From CAUZIZ01 sp965222655 (lineage in GTDB: Bacteria > Acidobacteriota > UBA6911 > RPQK01 > JAJDTT01): 64,000 bases of DNA. Of this stretch, positions 48,437 through 58,920 are shown piece after piece. Made by a program: the position numbers and the translations under genes. The stretch's first letter is position 1; each line of letters starts with the position of its first letter. The stretch covers positions 1,240,001-1,304,000 of the forward strand of contig CBDCUP010000022.1 of the NCBI GenBank assembly GCA_965222655.1, written 5' to 3'. The notes below the pieces were generated by a model. The model worked only from the letters and a program-made list of their open reading frames with translations. It searched no databases and had not been told where the DNA came from.

Positions 48437-49978
48437 TTGACTGCACAAACCTGGGTCATCCGGTAAATGGGGAGGTGGGAACGTGGTTCGGCGCTTTCCG
48501 GATCCCAAATCTGGTTCCCCGTTCGCTTGTCAATATAGTCGGCTGCAGTAGCAGAGGCCGTGGGAACTGTGGAAAACTCCGAGCGACATCGAACTGGGCC
48601 AGCAAGCCCGTGATACGGAGTTTTCCAAGCGCTGTGCGAACGGTGGAAAAACAACTGCGAGCACTTGCCAGTTCTCCTCCAGAACTAGTTGTTTTTCCAC
48701 GGTTTGCATAGTGCGGCAGTTTCCACGGCCTGCCTTTGACTGGCGGCACCTCCCCATTTACCGGATGAACCACAAACCTTCTCTTTCGAAGATCTCTTTT
48801 CCGCTTCCATTCCGTCGGAGCCCGAAGGTCGTGGGGCGCATCCCCGAAGCCGCTACGACTTCGGCGTCGCCTATCCCGATCCGGATTCGCTGCCCCTGGC
48901 CGAGCTGGCCGAAGCACTCAGGGTTGGGCTCGAGGAGGAGGGAAGGGATTTGGCTCTCTACCCTCATCCTCAGGGCTATCCCCCTCTTCGCGAGTACCTG
49001 GCTGAGAAACTAGCCCGGAACCGGAAGTTGTCGGTTGCCGCCGAAGATATCATGCTGGGAGAGGGATCCAGCCAGCCCAACCACATGATCATCGAAGCCT
49101 TGGTGGACCTAGGCGATGTGGTCCTCACGGAGGATTTCACCTACCCGGGAACCCTCCGGTTCCTGAGACGGTTTCAGGCCGATATTCGTGGCGTTGCCTG
49201 TGACAGCGAGGGCATGCTCCCGGACGCTCTGGAAGCCGTCTTGGGACGAGCGCTTTCTGAAGGCCGTCGGGTCAAGCTGATCTACACCATCCCTACTTTC
49301 CAGAATCCGCAGGGCTGGGTCATGAGTCTGGAGCGCCGGAAGGCGGTGCTGGAGCTGGCCCTACGTCACCGGATTCCGATCCTGGAGGATGACTGCTACG
49401 TGGACCTCCGCTTCGAGGGAGAGCCGGTGGACTCGATTGCCTCTCTGAACCCGGAGGCAGTCATCTACGTGGGCTCCTTCTCGAAGATTATAGGTCCGGG
49501 AATGCGCCTGGGTTACCTCGCAGGACCCTCGCAGCTGTTGGATCGAATCACCGCGATCAGAAGCGGATCGGGAGTGAGCCAATTCGGAGCTTTGGCGGTC
49601 CATCGTTATGCCCTGGGTGGCCTGGATGAACATGTCGGGAAGATCAACCGGATCTTGCTCCGCAAGCGGGATGCCATGCTGGCCGCACTGGCCGATTCCT
49701 TCGGCTCTTGCTTTGGTTCCGAGGCGTCCTGGAGCCGCCCGCTGGGTGGGCTCTTTGTCTGGCTCTCGATGCCTGCGGGAACCGATACCGCCAGAGTAGC
49801 GGAGAGCGCCGCCAAGGAGGGCATCCTCTTTCTGCCCGGCGCGCGTCTTTGCCCTGAGGGTCAGTCGGGTCACAATCGAGCCAGGCTCTGCTTCGGTTAT
49901 AACCGCCCCGAGGAGATCATCGAGGGAATTGCGCGCCTATCGGAAGTCTTTCAGAAGGACGCTGTGGCCGCCCTTTGA
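48437..49978 (+). pseudogene. PLP-dependent aminotransferase (MocR/class I type), 5' end split by a MITE
   Basis: Removing the MITE (48453-48771) plus one ACAAACCT gives a frame from TTG 48437 through TFSFEDLFSASIPSEPEG, YDFGVAYPDPDSLPLAELAE and then the whole fold. Class I aminotransferase features: LGEGSSQPNHMIIEALVDLG, YTIPTFQNPQGWVMS, ILEDDCYVDLRF, YVGSFSKIIGPGMRLGYLAG (PLP Lys) and RLCFGYNRPEEI (Arg). No N-terminal HTH domain is visible. As it stands, the first codons are separated from the rest. An internal TTG (48950) could start a product lacking about 60 residues. Confidence 0.85.
48453..48771 (-). mobile_element. 319-bp MITE, copy 3 (inverted)
   Basis: 319 bp, flanked by ACAAACCT (48445-48452 and 48772-48779). 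Nearly identical to copy 1 in reverse orientation. Inserted near codon 5 of the aminotransferase gene. Confidence 0.95.
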
Positions 49979-50870
49979 TCGTCATTGCTAAGCTGAAACT
50001 TCATTGGTTCCTGCGGTCGGCGGACGTGGGTTCGGTCTCCAGGCCGAACTCTTCTGCTTTCGAGCCTTTTGGCTCGAAGCACGGCGGCCTGGAGACCGCC
50101 GCCACGTCCCTCGACTGGAGTTTCTTTTCTCGAATGGGGCAGCGAAGCGGGGGCGGGACTAGGCTGAAACTTCCGGCGTAGCGGTGGCCTCCAGGCCGCC
50201 GTTTCGAGCCGAAGGCTCGGAAGAAAGAAGACGGCGGCCTGGAGGCCACCGCTACTGTCGGGGACGGAAGTTTTCCTTCTCGAACGGGGCGGCGCAGCCG
50301 GGGGCTACTAAGCTGAAACTTGATTGGCAGATGTGAATGGAAAAAGAACATAAGCCATTGGTTTTAATAGGGTTGAAGTGTGCTATAGGAGAATGCCTCA
50401 AAACCAGGCTTCGGATGCCACTCTCTTTCTCGATCCGGCTGGCAGCAGTCGCTGGGTCTGGACATCTGACCGTTGTCGGAGCCTGCTTTAGCAGGCTGGC
50501 GCGAAGCGTAATAGACCGGTCTTTCAGGGCGGGTATCAGGGTGGGGAAACTCGAGCCCGCTTCAGCGGGCTGCTCGGTAAAAGGCTTCAGCCTGAGTCCG
50601 GTCCGATGGTCCCGTGCAGGTGTGATGAGCACCCCAGGGAATCTCGGGTGCCCTTGAGAAACGGAATCGAGCCTTTGCCGTGGACATCAACAAGGATCCT
50701 GGCTAACTAAAGCCTTTTCCCGGGAAGCCCGCTAAAGCGGGCTCCTGGATAGGGTTACCTGAAGTAAAACCTTCTGATCAGCCGATGAATTCGGAAGCAG
50801 GGAAGAGTTTCTTTCTCGAATGGGGCAGCGGAGCGGGGGCGGGACTAAGCTGAAACTCGGTTGGCACCAT
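49979..50870. repeat. Cluster of palindromic interspersed repeats
   Basis: Two tandem units (about 50021-50170 and 50171-50310) carry GGCCTCCAGGCCGCCG arms, a GAGCC-nnn-GGCTC inner hairpin, CGGCGGCCTGGAGGCC arms and a TTTCTTCTCGAATGGGG-like tail; a lone tail lies at 50800-50865. The motif CTAAGCTGAAACTT occurs at 49988 and 50308, with a variant at 50850. Three short hairpins lie at about 50478 (GCCTGCTTTAGCAGGC), 50553 (GCCCGCTTCAGCGGGC) and 50728 (GCCCGCTAAAGCGGGC). No gene. Confidence 0.8.
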
Positions 50871-50885
50871 CAATCAAGACACTTC

Positions 50886-50995
50886 GGCGTTCGCGTGTTC
50901 GGTGTTCTGCGGTTTGTGATCTAGCCTCTCTTCCTTGCTCTGGAGAAGGCAACTGTCGGAAACGCCGAACCGCAGAATATAGAACACGCGAATTT
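50886..50995. repeat. Imperfect inverted repeat
   Basis: TTCGCGTGTTC ... TTCTGCGGTT is answered by AACCGCAGAA ... GAACACGCGAA about 65 bp later. Could fold into a large stem-loop. No coding content seen. Confidence 0.7.
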
Positions 50996-51095
50996 CGAAG
51001 GGAAGACTCTTTGCCTTTGTTCGTGGAGAAGTTTCAATCTGAATGATCCAGCTGCGGCAGGCTGTGGAACTCATCTGGCAAGCGAGCCCATTGGA

Positions 51096-51881
51096 CTACC
51101 AGATTGTCCAGCCTCCTTCTACCATCAGGTTCTGGCCTGTGACATAAGAGGACGCTTCGGAGGCCAGGAAGACGGTGGCTCCCTTCAATTCCCAGGGCTC
51201 GCCCACTCGCTGCAAGGGTACTTTATGGGCCAACCGTTGGTAGAATTCGGCTTCGTCTCTGAGCCCCTCGGGGGTGGGAAAGGGCCCAGGGCTGATGGCG
51301 TTGACCCTGATGCCGTCCTTGGCCCAATAGACCGCCATGTAGCGCGTCAGATGGACCAGCCCCCCTTTGCCTGCATGGTAGGTAGGGGGAGAGCCTCCGC
51401 CGGTCCCCTCGTAGACCTCAGGGTAACTCCCCACGACGCCGTACATGCTGGCGATCTGGATAATAGAGCCTTTGCCCTGGGCGCGCATGTGCCGGACAGC
51501 CTGCTGTGAGGTCACGAAGTAGGCGGTGATGCTCAGGTGAAGCGCCTCGTCAAACTCGTCGGCGGTAGCCTCTTCGATATCGGGTCGCGGACCACTGTAG
51601 GCGCAGTTGACCAGGATATCCAGACGGCCGAAGCGCTGGGCCACCTCATCGACGACCCCACGATTGCTGGCTTCGCTGCCGATGTCCAGCTGCAGACCCA
51701 GGTGGTCGGATCCCAGTTGCCGGGCCGTCTCCTGGCAGTGATCCAGGTTTCGTGAGGCGATTGCTACCCGGGCACCGGCCTCGGCGAGTGCCTCGGAAAT
51801 GGCTGTTCCCAGGAGACCTGCACCCCCGGTTACCAATGCGGCCTGCCCACTCAGGTCAAATAGCTGTTGAACTGTTTTCAT
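51096..51881 (-). CDS. Short-chain dehydrogenase/reductase (SDR)
   Basis: 261 residues, classical SDR. The NAD(P) site TGGAGLLGTAI is at about residues 18-28, NCAYSGP replaces the usual NNAG, catalytic Ser is in IIQIASMYG, and the active-site Tyr/Lys appear as YHAGKGG. The tail SSYVTGQNLMVEGGWT is typical. ASRN after the second strand suggests an NADP-preferring sugar or polyol oxidoreductase, similar to gluconate 5-dehydrogenase types. It lies downstream of the beta-propeller hydrolase gene on the same strand. Confidence 0.92.
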   Translation of the reverse strand: MKTVQQLFDLSGQAALVTGGAGLLGTAISEALAEAGARVAIASRNLDHCQETARQLGSDHLGLQLDIGSEASNRGVVDEVAQRFGRLDILVNCAYSGPRPDIEEATADEFDEALHLSITAYFVTSQQAVRHMRAQGKGSIIQIASMYGVVGSYPEVYEGTGGGSPPTYHAGKGGLVHLTRYMAVYWAKDGIRVNAISPGPFPTPEGLRDEAEFYQRLAHKVPLQRVGEPWELKGATVFLASEASSYVTGQNLMVEGGWTIW

Positions 51882-51958
51882 GGTTCGAATCTCCCCTCTA
51901 ATCGGGACTCAAGTAACCCGCTTCGCCTAACCCGCTTCGCCGATCTCTCGGCAATCGA

Positions 51959-53613
51959 CTACTGGAAGCGGAAAGAGTACAGATCGGCGTCTTTGATCAG
52001 GAAACGCAGACGAATCGCCTGGCCTGCCAGCTTTCCCAGCTCCGATCCTTGGTCCCAGGAGACGACCCCATCGATCTTGTCGCCGTAAAGCTCGACCGAG
52101 TTGGCCAGGCTATAGCCGCTCAGGGGGTTTCCCTCGGCGTCCAGTATTTCGACACGGAGTCCTCCGGCTGCAGAGGTCGAGTAGTTGACGATCAGCCGGT
52201 TTCCCTGAAACAGCAGCGGCTTGGTCAGAAGCTCTCCACCATGGTAGGGGGCGTTGACCGAAACGAAGCCATCGGTTCTCAAGATGCCTCTGCGCAAGTG
52301 GACCGACGGAAGACGAAAGTGGCGCAGCACATAGATCGCTATTTCGTTTGGCCCGGCAGCTACGATTCCCCTCGCCACATAGTTGTTTCGATCGGTCCAG
52401 TTGAGCGGATCCGGACCTGGTCGAACGAAGGCTTCAAGAAACCGTTTCCAGTGGAGGCCGTCCCTGCTCACCATGAACACCGAATCGGAGAGCCCCTTCC
52501 CGCGGAGCCGATCGTAGATCTTGGGCAGCTCCGAGTGTCGAAAGGGCATGAAGCGCTTGGGGAAGGCCAGGTAAAGGTGGGGAGCCCTGAAATAGGGTAT
52601 GGCGGAGAAGGTGTAGAGCTGATCGGGAGGCGCGTCTCCCATATCAATCCATTCGGGATAGGTCCAGTTGACGAAGTCCCTTGAAGTCGATCGCCTAACG
52701 CTACGGATTCTCTCTCCACGACCTCGAGCCAGATACATGTCCCGGATGTAGGCCACGTACTGTTTCAGGAGTGGGTCCCAGAAGATGACGTTGTGGCTAT
52801 CGAAACCGTTGATCATGGGCTTATGGGTGATGCTGTGCAGGATCATCGGCCTCTCGCCCTTCGGTTTCCAGTGCACCCCGTCGGCGGAAGTCAGAGCGTA
52901 GAGGCCCCGATTGATGCCGCCCACACCCTTGTAGCGCTCCGAAGCCGGCGCAGCGGGGTTGGTGTCACGAAAAGCGTAAAAATTGCTGACGAGACTCCCC
53001 CAGTCGCCTTCTTCGCCGGTCAGGATGATGTTGTTTTCCTTGCTGCCTTCGTACTCGTACAGTCCCAGTTTGGGGCGGGTCCAGTTGATGCCGTCCTTGC
53101 TTTCCGCATAACAGGTGTTCATCAACCACCCTTCGCCGCTGGCGGGAGTCTCCCCACCACCGACGCAGCGGTAGTACATACGGTAGATATCTTCGTCCTT
53201 GAATACCGTGATGTAGTGGTTTCCCGGGCCCTCCCAGTCTGCGTCGAATTTAAGTAGGCACTTCGTGCCGACGGCCAAGGCCGTAAAAGGCTGTTTCGGG
53301 ACACCCCGGCTGTGACGAAAGGGCGGTCTCAGAGAACAGCTCACTTGATTGAAATTCCGAGACTGTTAAGCACGGGCTCGGAGAGCTGCGGTCGATGCAG
53401 CTGCAAGGACACACCGCTCATACTGTCGATGAGGTATTCGTCCACGAAAAGCTCCAGACGTGAACCGATATCCACTGTCTCCGAGGCGGTGGGCTTTCCC
53501 CCTTGCACCGCAAAAAGCACACTGAAGAAGAGGAGTGCTTCTGCGACAAGTGTGTGGGGTCTTGGCAAGCCCGGGCGGAGTCGCAATGTAAAGGTGAGCC
53601 TATCTGCCTTCAT
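51959..53613 (-). pseudogene. Secreted five-bladed beta-propeller glycoside-hydrolase-like protein, split by a 112-bp element
   Basis: Deleting the 112-bp element and one TTAA restores one 512-residue frame. It has a signal peptide (LVAEALLFFSVLFAVQGG), the family opening LELFVDEYLIDSMSGV and LHRPQ, the junction PVLKFDADWEG, then blade repeats such as DIYRMYYRCVGGG, YAESKDGINWTRPKLGLYEY, SADGVHWKP, STSRDFVNWTYPEW and SRDGLHWKRF. This architecture (GH32/GH43-like propeller) is frequent in Planctomycetes and Acidobacteria. The insertion shifts the frame and brings an early stop, so the gene is off. Confidence 0.88.
53254..53365 (-). mobile_element. 112-bp TTAA-flanked miniature element, copy 2
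   Basis: TTAA at 53250-53253 and 53366-53369. Inverted relative to, and identical over all 112 bp to, 6252-6363. It interrupts the codons for VLKFD of the propeller gene, whose uninterrupted form needs only one TTAA. Confidence 0.95.
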
Positions 53614-53990
53614 GATGGAACTACTCCTTCCAATCTGTTGAGCCTTGTTCTTTGGCCGCTGACGGGGGGCCGGATGTCGCCTAGGCCGACTCCGGCCGGG
53701 TTGTGCCTACTGACCATCCTGGCAAGTGAACTTGGACCTTCAGCGCTGACCAGGGACTTTGCCCGAATGATGATGGGCTTTCGGTGCTGGAGAGTCAATC
53801 CGACTGGAAAGCGGTAGGTGTTTCGGTCCGGATTCGCTGCGCAAGGCGCTCGAAGTTCTCCATTCCGAGGAGTTGGGAAGACGCTCATGCGCAGTGCCTA
53901 ACGGGTGATTTCCGCTGATAAGCGCGGACCAGTGTAAATCTCGCTGCATGGGTGGTAACATACATACCTAAGTCACTGGGAGGAACACCA
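53614..53990. other. Intergenic between divergent genes
   Basis: No recognised gene. It ends with GGGAGGA 7 bp before ATG 53991. Confidence 0.4.
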
Positions 53991-55098
53991 ATGCCGAACG
54001 AGAATGAAGAACTCGGTCGTCGAATCGATCTCCGAATCCTCTTGCTCTTTCTGGTATTGGGGATACCTCCTCTGGTGGTGGGCCATCTACTCCTGGTCAG
54101 CGGTGCGCGCACGAGCTACAGAAACATCATCAGCTCACATTTTAGCCGCAGTGCCGACCTCACCCAGGTCCGGCTGATAGATTATCTGGAGCGAGTCAGC
54201 AACCAGGTGGCCAACATCGGGAGGGTGCCGGAAGTCCTGGATGAGGTGCAGAGCGCCAACCAGCAGCCGTTCGATCTAGCGAAGTTCAACCTGAGTGTGG
54301 AAGAGATAGAGCGCGAGTGGGCCGAAACTGATCCTATCTATTCGAAGTTCCAGAGACAGTTACTGGAAAACTCTGCCTCGCAGTTTCTGCGGGAATTCAA
54401 CAACGTATTCACGGCCTTCCGAGAGATCATGGTCACCGACCAACGCGGGAGAGTGGTTGCTGCGAGCAACAAGAGCGGCGACTACTTTCAGGCCGACGAA
54501 GCCTGGTGGCAGCGTGCCTATCTGGAGGGGCAGGGCAAGCGCTACGTCAGCGGAATCCAGTTCGACGAGAGCGCCAACGTCTATGGCATGGAGATCGCCC
54601 AGCCGATCAGAGAGTCCGAGGGCCGAGAGGTGATTGGGGTTATCAAGGTGATTGTTGACAGCCACGAAATTTCTTCCCTGGTGGATTCGATCAAACTCGG
54701 CGGAGATACCCGGGCTCTCTTGATTGCGGCCGATGGCTCGGGGATCCTCGGTCCGCTGAGAGTCATCGGTTATCGTTTTCCCGCAGGCTTTCGAATCTCC
54801 GATCTCGACGATCTTGTCGGTAGAAGCGACACAGATTCTGGCCCTACCTCAGGAGGAGCGTAGGGTTTTCCTGGGATTGCCTCAGTTTCACATCAAGGAC
54901 CTCCTTCCCGATCTGGACTGGTATGTGGTCATCAATGGGTCATACGATGAGGTCTTCGATCCCTTTCAGAATCTCAGTACCTGGTTCATTTATATCGTCG
55001 TCGTCAGTTTGCTCGTAGTTGTTATCTTGGCGATCATTTTCTCGCGGATTCTGTCCAAGCCTTTGATAGCGTCTGATCCGCACCTCGAAAGGCTTTGA
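53991..55098 (+). pseudogene. Membrane-bound Cache-type sensor, frameshifted and truncated
   Basis: From ATG 53991 (MPNENEELGR). TM1 LLLFLVLGIPPLVVGHLLLV, then a dCache-like extracellular domain (FREIMVTDQRGRVVAASNKS, ADEAWWQRAYLEGQGKRYVS, VYGMEIAQPIRE, GVIKVIVDSHEI). The frame shifts near 54815 and continues LALPQEERRVFLGLPQFHIK, then TM2 FIYIVVVSLLVVVILAI. It stops after SKPLIASDPHLERL, where HAMP and a kinase or cyclase domain would be expected. It directly precedes the sugar ABC operon, so the ancestral protein may have sensed the same sugar. Confidence 0.75.
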
Positions 55099-55134
55099 AC
55101 TCAGCGTCAAACATTCACCTGGAGGGAGGCACTC

Positions 55135-56139
55135 ATGATGAGACCTTTATTGGTGGCATTTTTTCTGGGTCTTCCGCTTCTCGCAGCATGCGGTGAGCCG
55201 CCGCACTCCGAGGGGGAAGGCCAGACTCGTTACACCCTGGCAGTCATACCAAAGGGGACGACCCACGAGTTCTGGAAGAGTATTCATGCCGGAGCTATAA
55301 AGGCTTCTCGGGAGCTCTCAGAATCTGGACCTCAGGTCGAGATTCACTGGAGTGGACCGCTCCGAGAAGATGACCGGGAACAGCAGATCCAGGTGGTAGA
55401 GAGTTTCATCAGTCGTGGGGTGCACGGAGTGGTGTTGGCCCCGCTGGATGAGCGGGCCCTGGCTCGTCCTGTGGAAGAGGCAAAGAAGGCCGGGATTCCC
55501 ACCGTCATCATCGATTCGGGACTCGTTTCCGAGGCCATCGTTAGCTTCGTCGCCACCGATAATAGGAAGGGCGGAGAACTCGGCGCCCGGCGACTTGGCG
55601 AACTCCTGAAGGGGAAGGGCAAGGTAATCCTGATGCGTTACCATGAGGGTTCTGCCAGCACCCACAACCGGGAAGAGGGGTTTTTGGCGCTCATGGCGTC
55701 GGAGTTTCCTGGCATCCAGGTCATCTCATCCGACCAATATGCGGGAGCCACGCGGGACACGGCTAAACGAACGGCAGAGAATCTCCTCAATCGTTTCGGA
55801 AATGAGATTAACGGGATTTTCTGTCCCAACGAATCGTCTACCGCGGGCATGCTCCTGGCCCTGCAAGACTTTCGAAAAGCCGGCAGGGTCAAGTTTGTGG
55901 GCTTCGACTGCAACGAGACCTTTATCGAGGCTTTGCGTCGTTCGGACCTCAACGGAGTCGTAGTTCAAGATCCCCTGAAGATGGGGTATCTGGGTGTAAA
56001 GACCATGGTCCAGCACCTGCAAGGGGAGCAGGTGGAGTCAAGAATTGATACCGGTGTGGCGGTAGTAACGCCCGAAAATCTGGATGATCCGAAGATGCAG
56101 GAGCTGATCCGCCCTCCGCTGGACGCCTACCTCAAATAG
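55135..56139 (+). CDS. Sugar ABC transporter substrate-binding lipoprotein (RbsB-like)
   Basis: 334 residues. Lipoprotein signal with lipobox LLAAC. Periplasmic-binding-protein type 1 fold: LAVIPKGTTHEFWKSIHAGA, GVHGVVLAPLDERALARPVE, TVIIDSG, VATDNRKGGELGARRL, FVGFDCNETFIEALR and VVQDPLKMGYLGVK. These match ribose/xylose-type binding proteins. GGAGGGAGG precedes ATG 55135. First gene of an RbsBAC-type operon. Confidence 0.92.
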   Translation: MMRPLLVAFFLGLPLLAACGEPPHSEGEGQTRYTLAVIPKGTTHEFWKSIHAGAIKASRELSESGPQVEIHWSGPLREDDREQQIQVVESFISRGVHGVVLAPLDERALARPVEEAKKAGIPTVIIDSGLVSEAIVSFVATDNRKGGELGARRLGELLKGKGKVILMRYHEGSASTHNREEGFLALMASEFPGIQVISSDQYAGATRDTAKRTAENLLNRFGNEINGIFCPNESSTAGMLLALQDFRKAGRVKFVGFDCNETFIEALRRSDLNGVVVQDPLKMGYLGVKTMVQHLQGEQVESRIDTGVAVVTPENLDDPKMQELIRPPLDAYLK

Positions 56140-56143
56140 CCCT

Positions 56144-57676
56144 GTGACGCCCGTTCTTCGGCTATCCAACATCCACAAACGGTTCGGTGCCACTGCGGCT
56201 CTCGCGGGGGTGGATCTGGATCTGCGGCCCGGTGAAGTCCACGCCCTGATTGGAGAGAACGGGGCCGGCAAGAGCACTCTGATGAATGTGGTGGCCGGCG
56301 CTTTTCCTCCGGATTCGGGCGAAATGGAGCTGGCCGGAGAACCCTACCAACCTTCCTCTCCCCGAAACGCGCGCCGTCAAGGCGTCGCTTTTATCCATCA
56401 GGAGCTGTCGCTGTTCCCCCACCTAACTGTCTGGGAGAACATCCTGATGGGCATCGAAACCGCTCCCTGGGGATGGCTGGCCAAGGATTCCTGCCGGAGT
56501 CGGGCCCAAGCATTGCTCAACAACTTTCAGCACCCTGAAATCCAGCTGGATCAGCCCTTACAGGAACTGTCCATCGGAGCTCGGCAGGTGGTAGAAATAT
56601 GCCGTGCCCTGGCCCTTGAAGCCAGGATCATTCTCATGGATGAGCCCACCAGTTCGCTGCAACGCTCAGACGTAGATCGGCTCTTTAGCGTCATTCGGAG
56701 GCTGAGCGATCAGGGCATCAGCATTATCTACATCAGCCACTTTCTCAGCGAAGTCCGCGAGGTTGCGGATCGATGCACGGTGCTGAGGGATGGGCGCAGC
56801 GTTGCGACCAGCGAACTGACCTCGACCCCAGAGGAGAGCTTGATCACCCTGATGGTAGGAAGACCGGTTCAGAAGCTTTTTCCTTCACGCGAGCCCCGAG
56901 CCCGAGGCCAAGTCGTATTGGTGGTCAGGAATCTCCAGCTGCCTCCGACTCTCAGTGATGCTAGCTTCAAGCTTCATCGGGGCGAGATACTGGGGATAGC
57001 GGGGTTGACCGGCTCCGGGAGGACCGACATGGTCCGCGCTCTCTTTGGTCTCGAATCACCCAGCTCGGGTGAGGTGGTGATTCGAGGAGAGAAACGGTCT
57101 CCGGACTGGTTCACTCCCTTGAAATCAATTCGAACCGGAATCGGATACCTGAGTGAAGATCGAAAAGAGGAAGGCTTGGCCCTGACCCTTACTTCTGCCG
57201 ACAACGTTACCGTGACCCGGCTGGGACCTTGCACCAGCTTTGGCTGGCTCAGGGAGGGTGTCCAGCAACGTCTAGCCCGGCAGCAGATGGAGCGTGTAGG
57301 GGTCAGTGGAGGAGGACCAGCCGACACGACCTGGGCGTTTTCCGGGGGGAATCAGCAAAAGCTCGTCCTGGCACGGCTACTTCATCAGGATGCAGATATC
57401 TTCCTTCTGGACGAACCGACTCGTGGTATCGACATCGGCAGCAAGTTCGAGATCTATCGGATCATCAGCCAGCTTGCAGTCTCGGGCAAGGCGGTCTTGC
57501 TGGTGAGCTCCGACCTCTCGGAACTCTTTGGCCTGTGTGACCGGTTGGCTGTAATGACTCGGGGGTGCCTGGGTCCGGCTCGACCAGTAGGAGAATGGAC
57601 TTCCGAATCTGTCCTGGAGGCTGCTCTGGGAACGGGTCGATCCGAATTCGCCGGACAAAACGATGCACGGCTCTAA
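56144..57676 (+). CDS. Sugar ABC transporter ATP-binding protein (RbsA-like)
   Basis: 510 residues with two nucleotide-binding domains, as in RbsA/XylG. First domain: Walker A GENGAGKSTLMN, signature LSIGARQVVEICRAL, Walker B IILMDEPTSSL. Second domain: degenerate Walker A GLTGSGRTDMV, signature FSGGNQQKLVLARLL, Walker B IFLLDEPTRGIDIG. GTG start 56144 lies 4 bp after the binding-protein stop. Overlaps the permease gene by 14 bp. Confidence 0.94.
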   Translation: MTPVLRLSNIHKRFGATAALAGVDLDLRPGEVHALIGENGAGKSTLMNVVAGAFPPDSGEMELAGEPYQPSSPRNARRQGVAFIHQELSLFPHLTVWENILMGIETAPWGWLAKDSCRSRAQALLNNFQHPEIQLDQPLQELSIGARQVVEICRALALEARIILMDEPTSSLQRSDVDRLFSVIRRLSDQGISIIYISHFLSEVREVADRCTVLRDGRSVATSELTSTPEESLITLMVGRPVQKLFPSREPRARGQVVLVVRNLQLPPTLSDASFKLHRGEILGIAGLTGSGRTDMVRALFGLESPSSGEVVIRGEKRSPDWFTPLKSIRTGIGYLSEDRKEEGLALTLTSADNVTVTRLGPCTSFGWLREGVQQRLARQQMERVGVSGGGPADTTWAFSGGNQQKLVLARLLHQDADIFLLDEPTRGIDIGSKFEIYRIISQLAVSGKAVLLVSSDLSELFGLCDRLAVMTRGCLGPARPVGEWTSESVLEAALGTGRSEFAGQNDARL

Positions 57677-58631
57677 GAACCACTTCCTTTCTCGAGCGGG
57701 TCCCGCACTTGGCCTTCTCCTGGTCGTCGTGGCCTTCTCTTTGCTCAGTGACTCGCCGGGTCAGTACCTTTCCGTTCGCAACCTGAGGATCATCCTTTCC
57801 CAGACAGTGGTCGTGGCATTGGGAGCTCTGGGGATGACGCTCATCATCATCAGCGGAGGTATCGACCTGTCGGTGGGGTCGGTCATCGCTCTCTCAGGGG
57901 TGATCACGGCACTGGGGATACGCGAGGGTCTGTCTCCCGAACTTGCGGTATGTCTGGGCATTGTCAGCGGGTTGCTGGTGGGCTTCGTCAACTCCCTCGT
58001 CATCACCCGCCTCAGGGTTGTGCCCTTCGTTGCCACACTGGGTATGCTGGGGGTGGCCCGTGGCCTGGCCAAGTGGCTTGGAGACGAGCAGACGGTCAAC
58101 GTGCCGCACTCTTGGGTCGACAAGCTGGCAGTGACATTCCCAGAACCGTCTTGGATTATCTTTGCTCCTGCCGTCTGGGCCACACTTGTTTTGGCCGTGC
58201 TCATGGGCGTTGTCCTCAACCGTAGCGTCTTTGGCAGGAGGGTCTTCGCCTTGGGATCCAACGAGAAGGCCGCTCGTGCCTGCGGTCTCCGGACTCGCCG
58301 CTTGAAGTCGTGGATTTACAGTGTCTCCGGATTGTTCTTCGGTATGGCCGGAGTGACCCAGATGTCCCGGTTACGCCAGGGGGACCCCACCGTGGCCATC
58401 GGAACGGAACTGGATATCATCGCTGCAGTTGTCATCGGCGGAGGGAGCCTGAGCGGAGGGCAAGGCGGGATTCTGGGGTCCATGGTCGGGGCCCTCACCA
58501 TGACTCTATTACGAAACGGATGTCAGCAGATGGGATGGCCCAATTACCTTCAGGAGATCATTGTGGGCGGGGTCATCGTCCTCGCGGTTTCGTTGGATAT
58601 GGTTCGCACCACTCGGCGGGAATCGGGCTAG
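57663..58631 (+). CDS. Sugar ABC transporter permease (RbsC-like)
   Basis: 322 residues, about eight to ten membrane helices. BPD_transp_2 motifs: TLIIISGGIDLSVGSVIALS, GLLVGFVNSLVITRLRVVPF, FVATLGMLGVARGLA, ALGSNEKAARACGLRT (EAA-like loop) and VVIGGGSLSGGQGGILGS. Starts inside the end of the ATPase gene. Last gene of the operon; a heptamer inverted-repeat region follows. Confidence 0.94.
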   Translation: MHGSKNHFLSRAGPALGLLLVVVAFSLLSDSPGQYLSVRNLRIILSQTVVVALGALGMTLIIISGGIDLSVGSVIALSGVITALGIREGLSPELAVCLGIVSGLLVGFVNSLVITRLRVVPFVATLGMLGVARGLAKWLGDEQTVNVPHSWVDKLAVTFPEPSWIIFAPAVWATLVLAVLMGVVLNRSVFGRRVFALGSNEKAARACGLRTRRLKSWIYSVSGLFFGMAGVTQMSRLRQGDPTVAIGTELDIIAAVVIGGGSLSGGQGGILGSMVGALTMTLLRNGCQQMGWPNYLQEIIVGGVIVLAVSLDMVRTTRRESG

Positions 58632-58920
58632 TAGTGAACAGTGAGCAGTAGAGCAGTGAGCAGTGAGCAGTGGGGGAGTAAGTTAGTAACCAGTGAGCAG
58701 TGTCAATCAGTGATCAGTGGAAGAGTGATGAGTTTCGAGTTACTCAGGGCCAGAGGAATCGACTAAGGACCATTCTCTGCTCACGATCCTGTGATGTTCA
58801 CTGTTGACTGTTCACTGCACCACTACACCACTACACCACTGCTCACTGCTCACTGCTCACTGCTCACTGCTCACTGCTCACTGCTCACTGCTCACTGCTC
58901 ACTGCTCACTGCACCACTGC
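58632..58920. repeat. Heptanucleotide repeats in inverted arrangement
   Basis: The left arm (58633-58720) has runs of AGTGAGC/CAGTGAG. The right arm (58838-58925) has about ten tandem GCTCACT units, the exact reverse complement. They lie between convergent genes and can form a long hairpin, possibly ending transcription from both sides. Confidence 0.9.
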
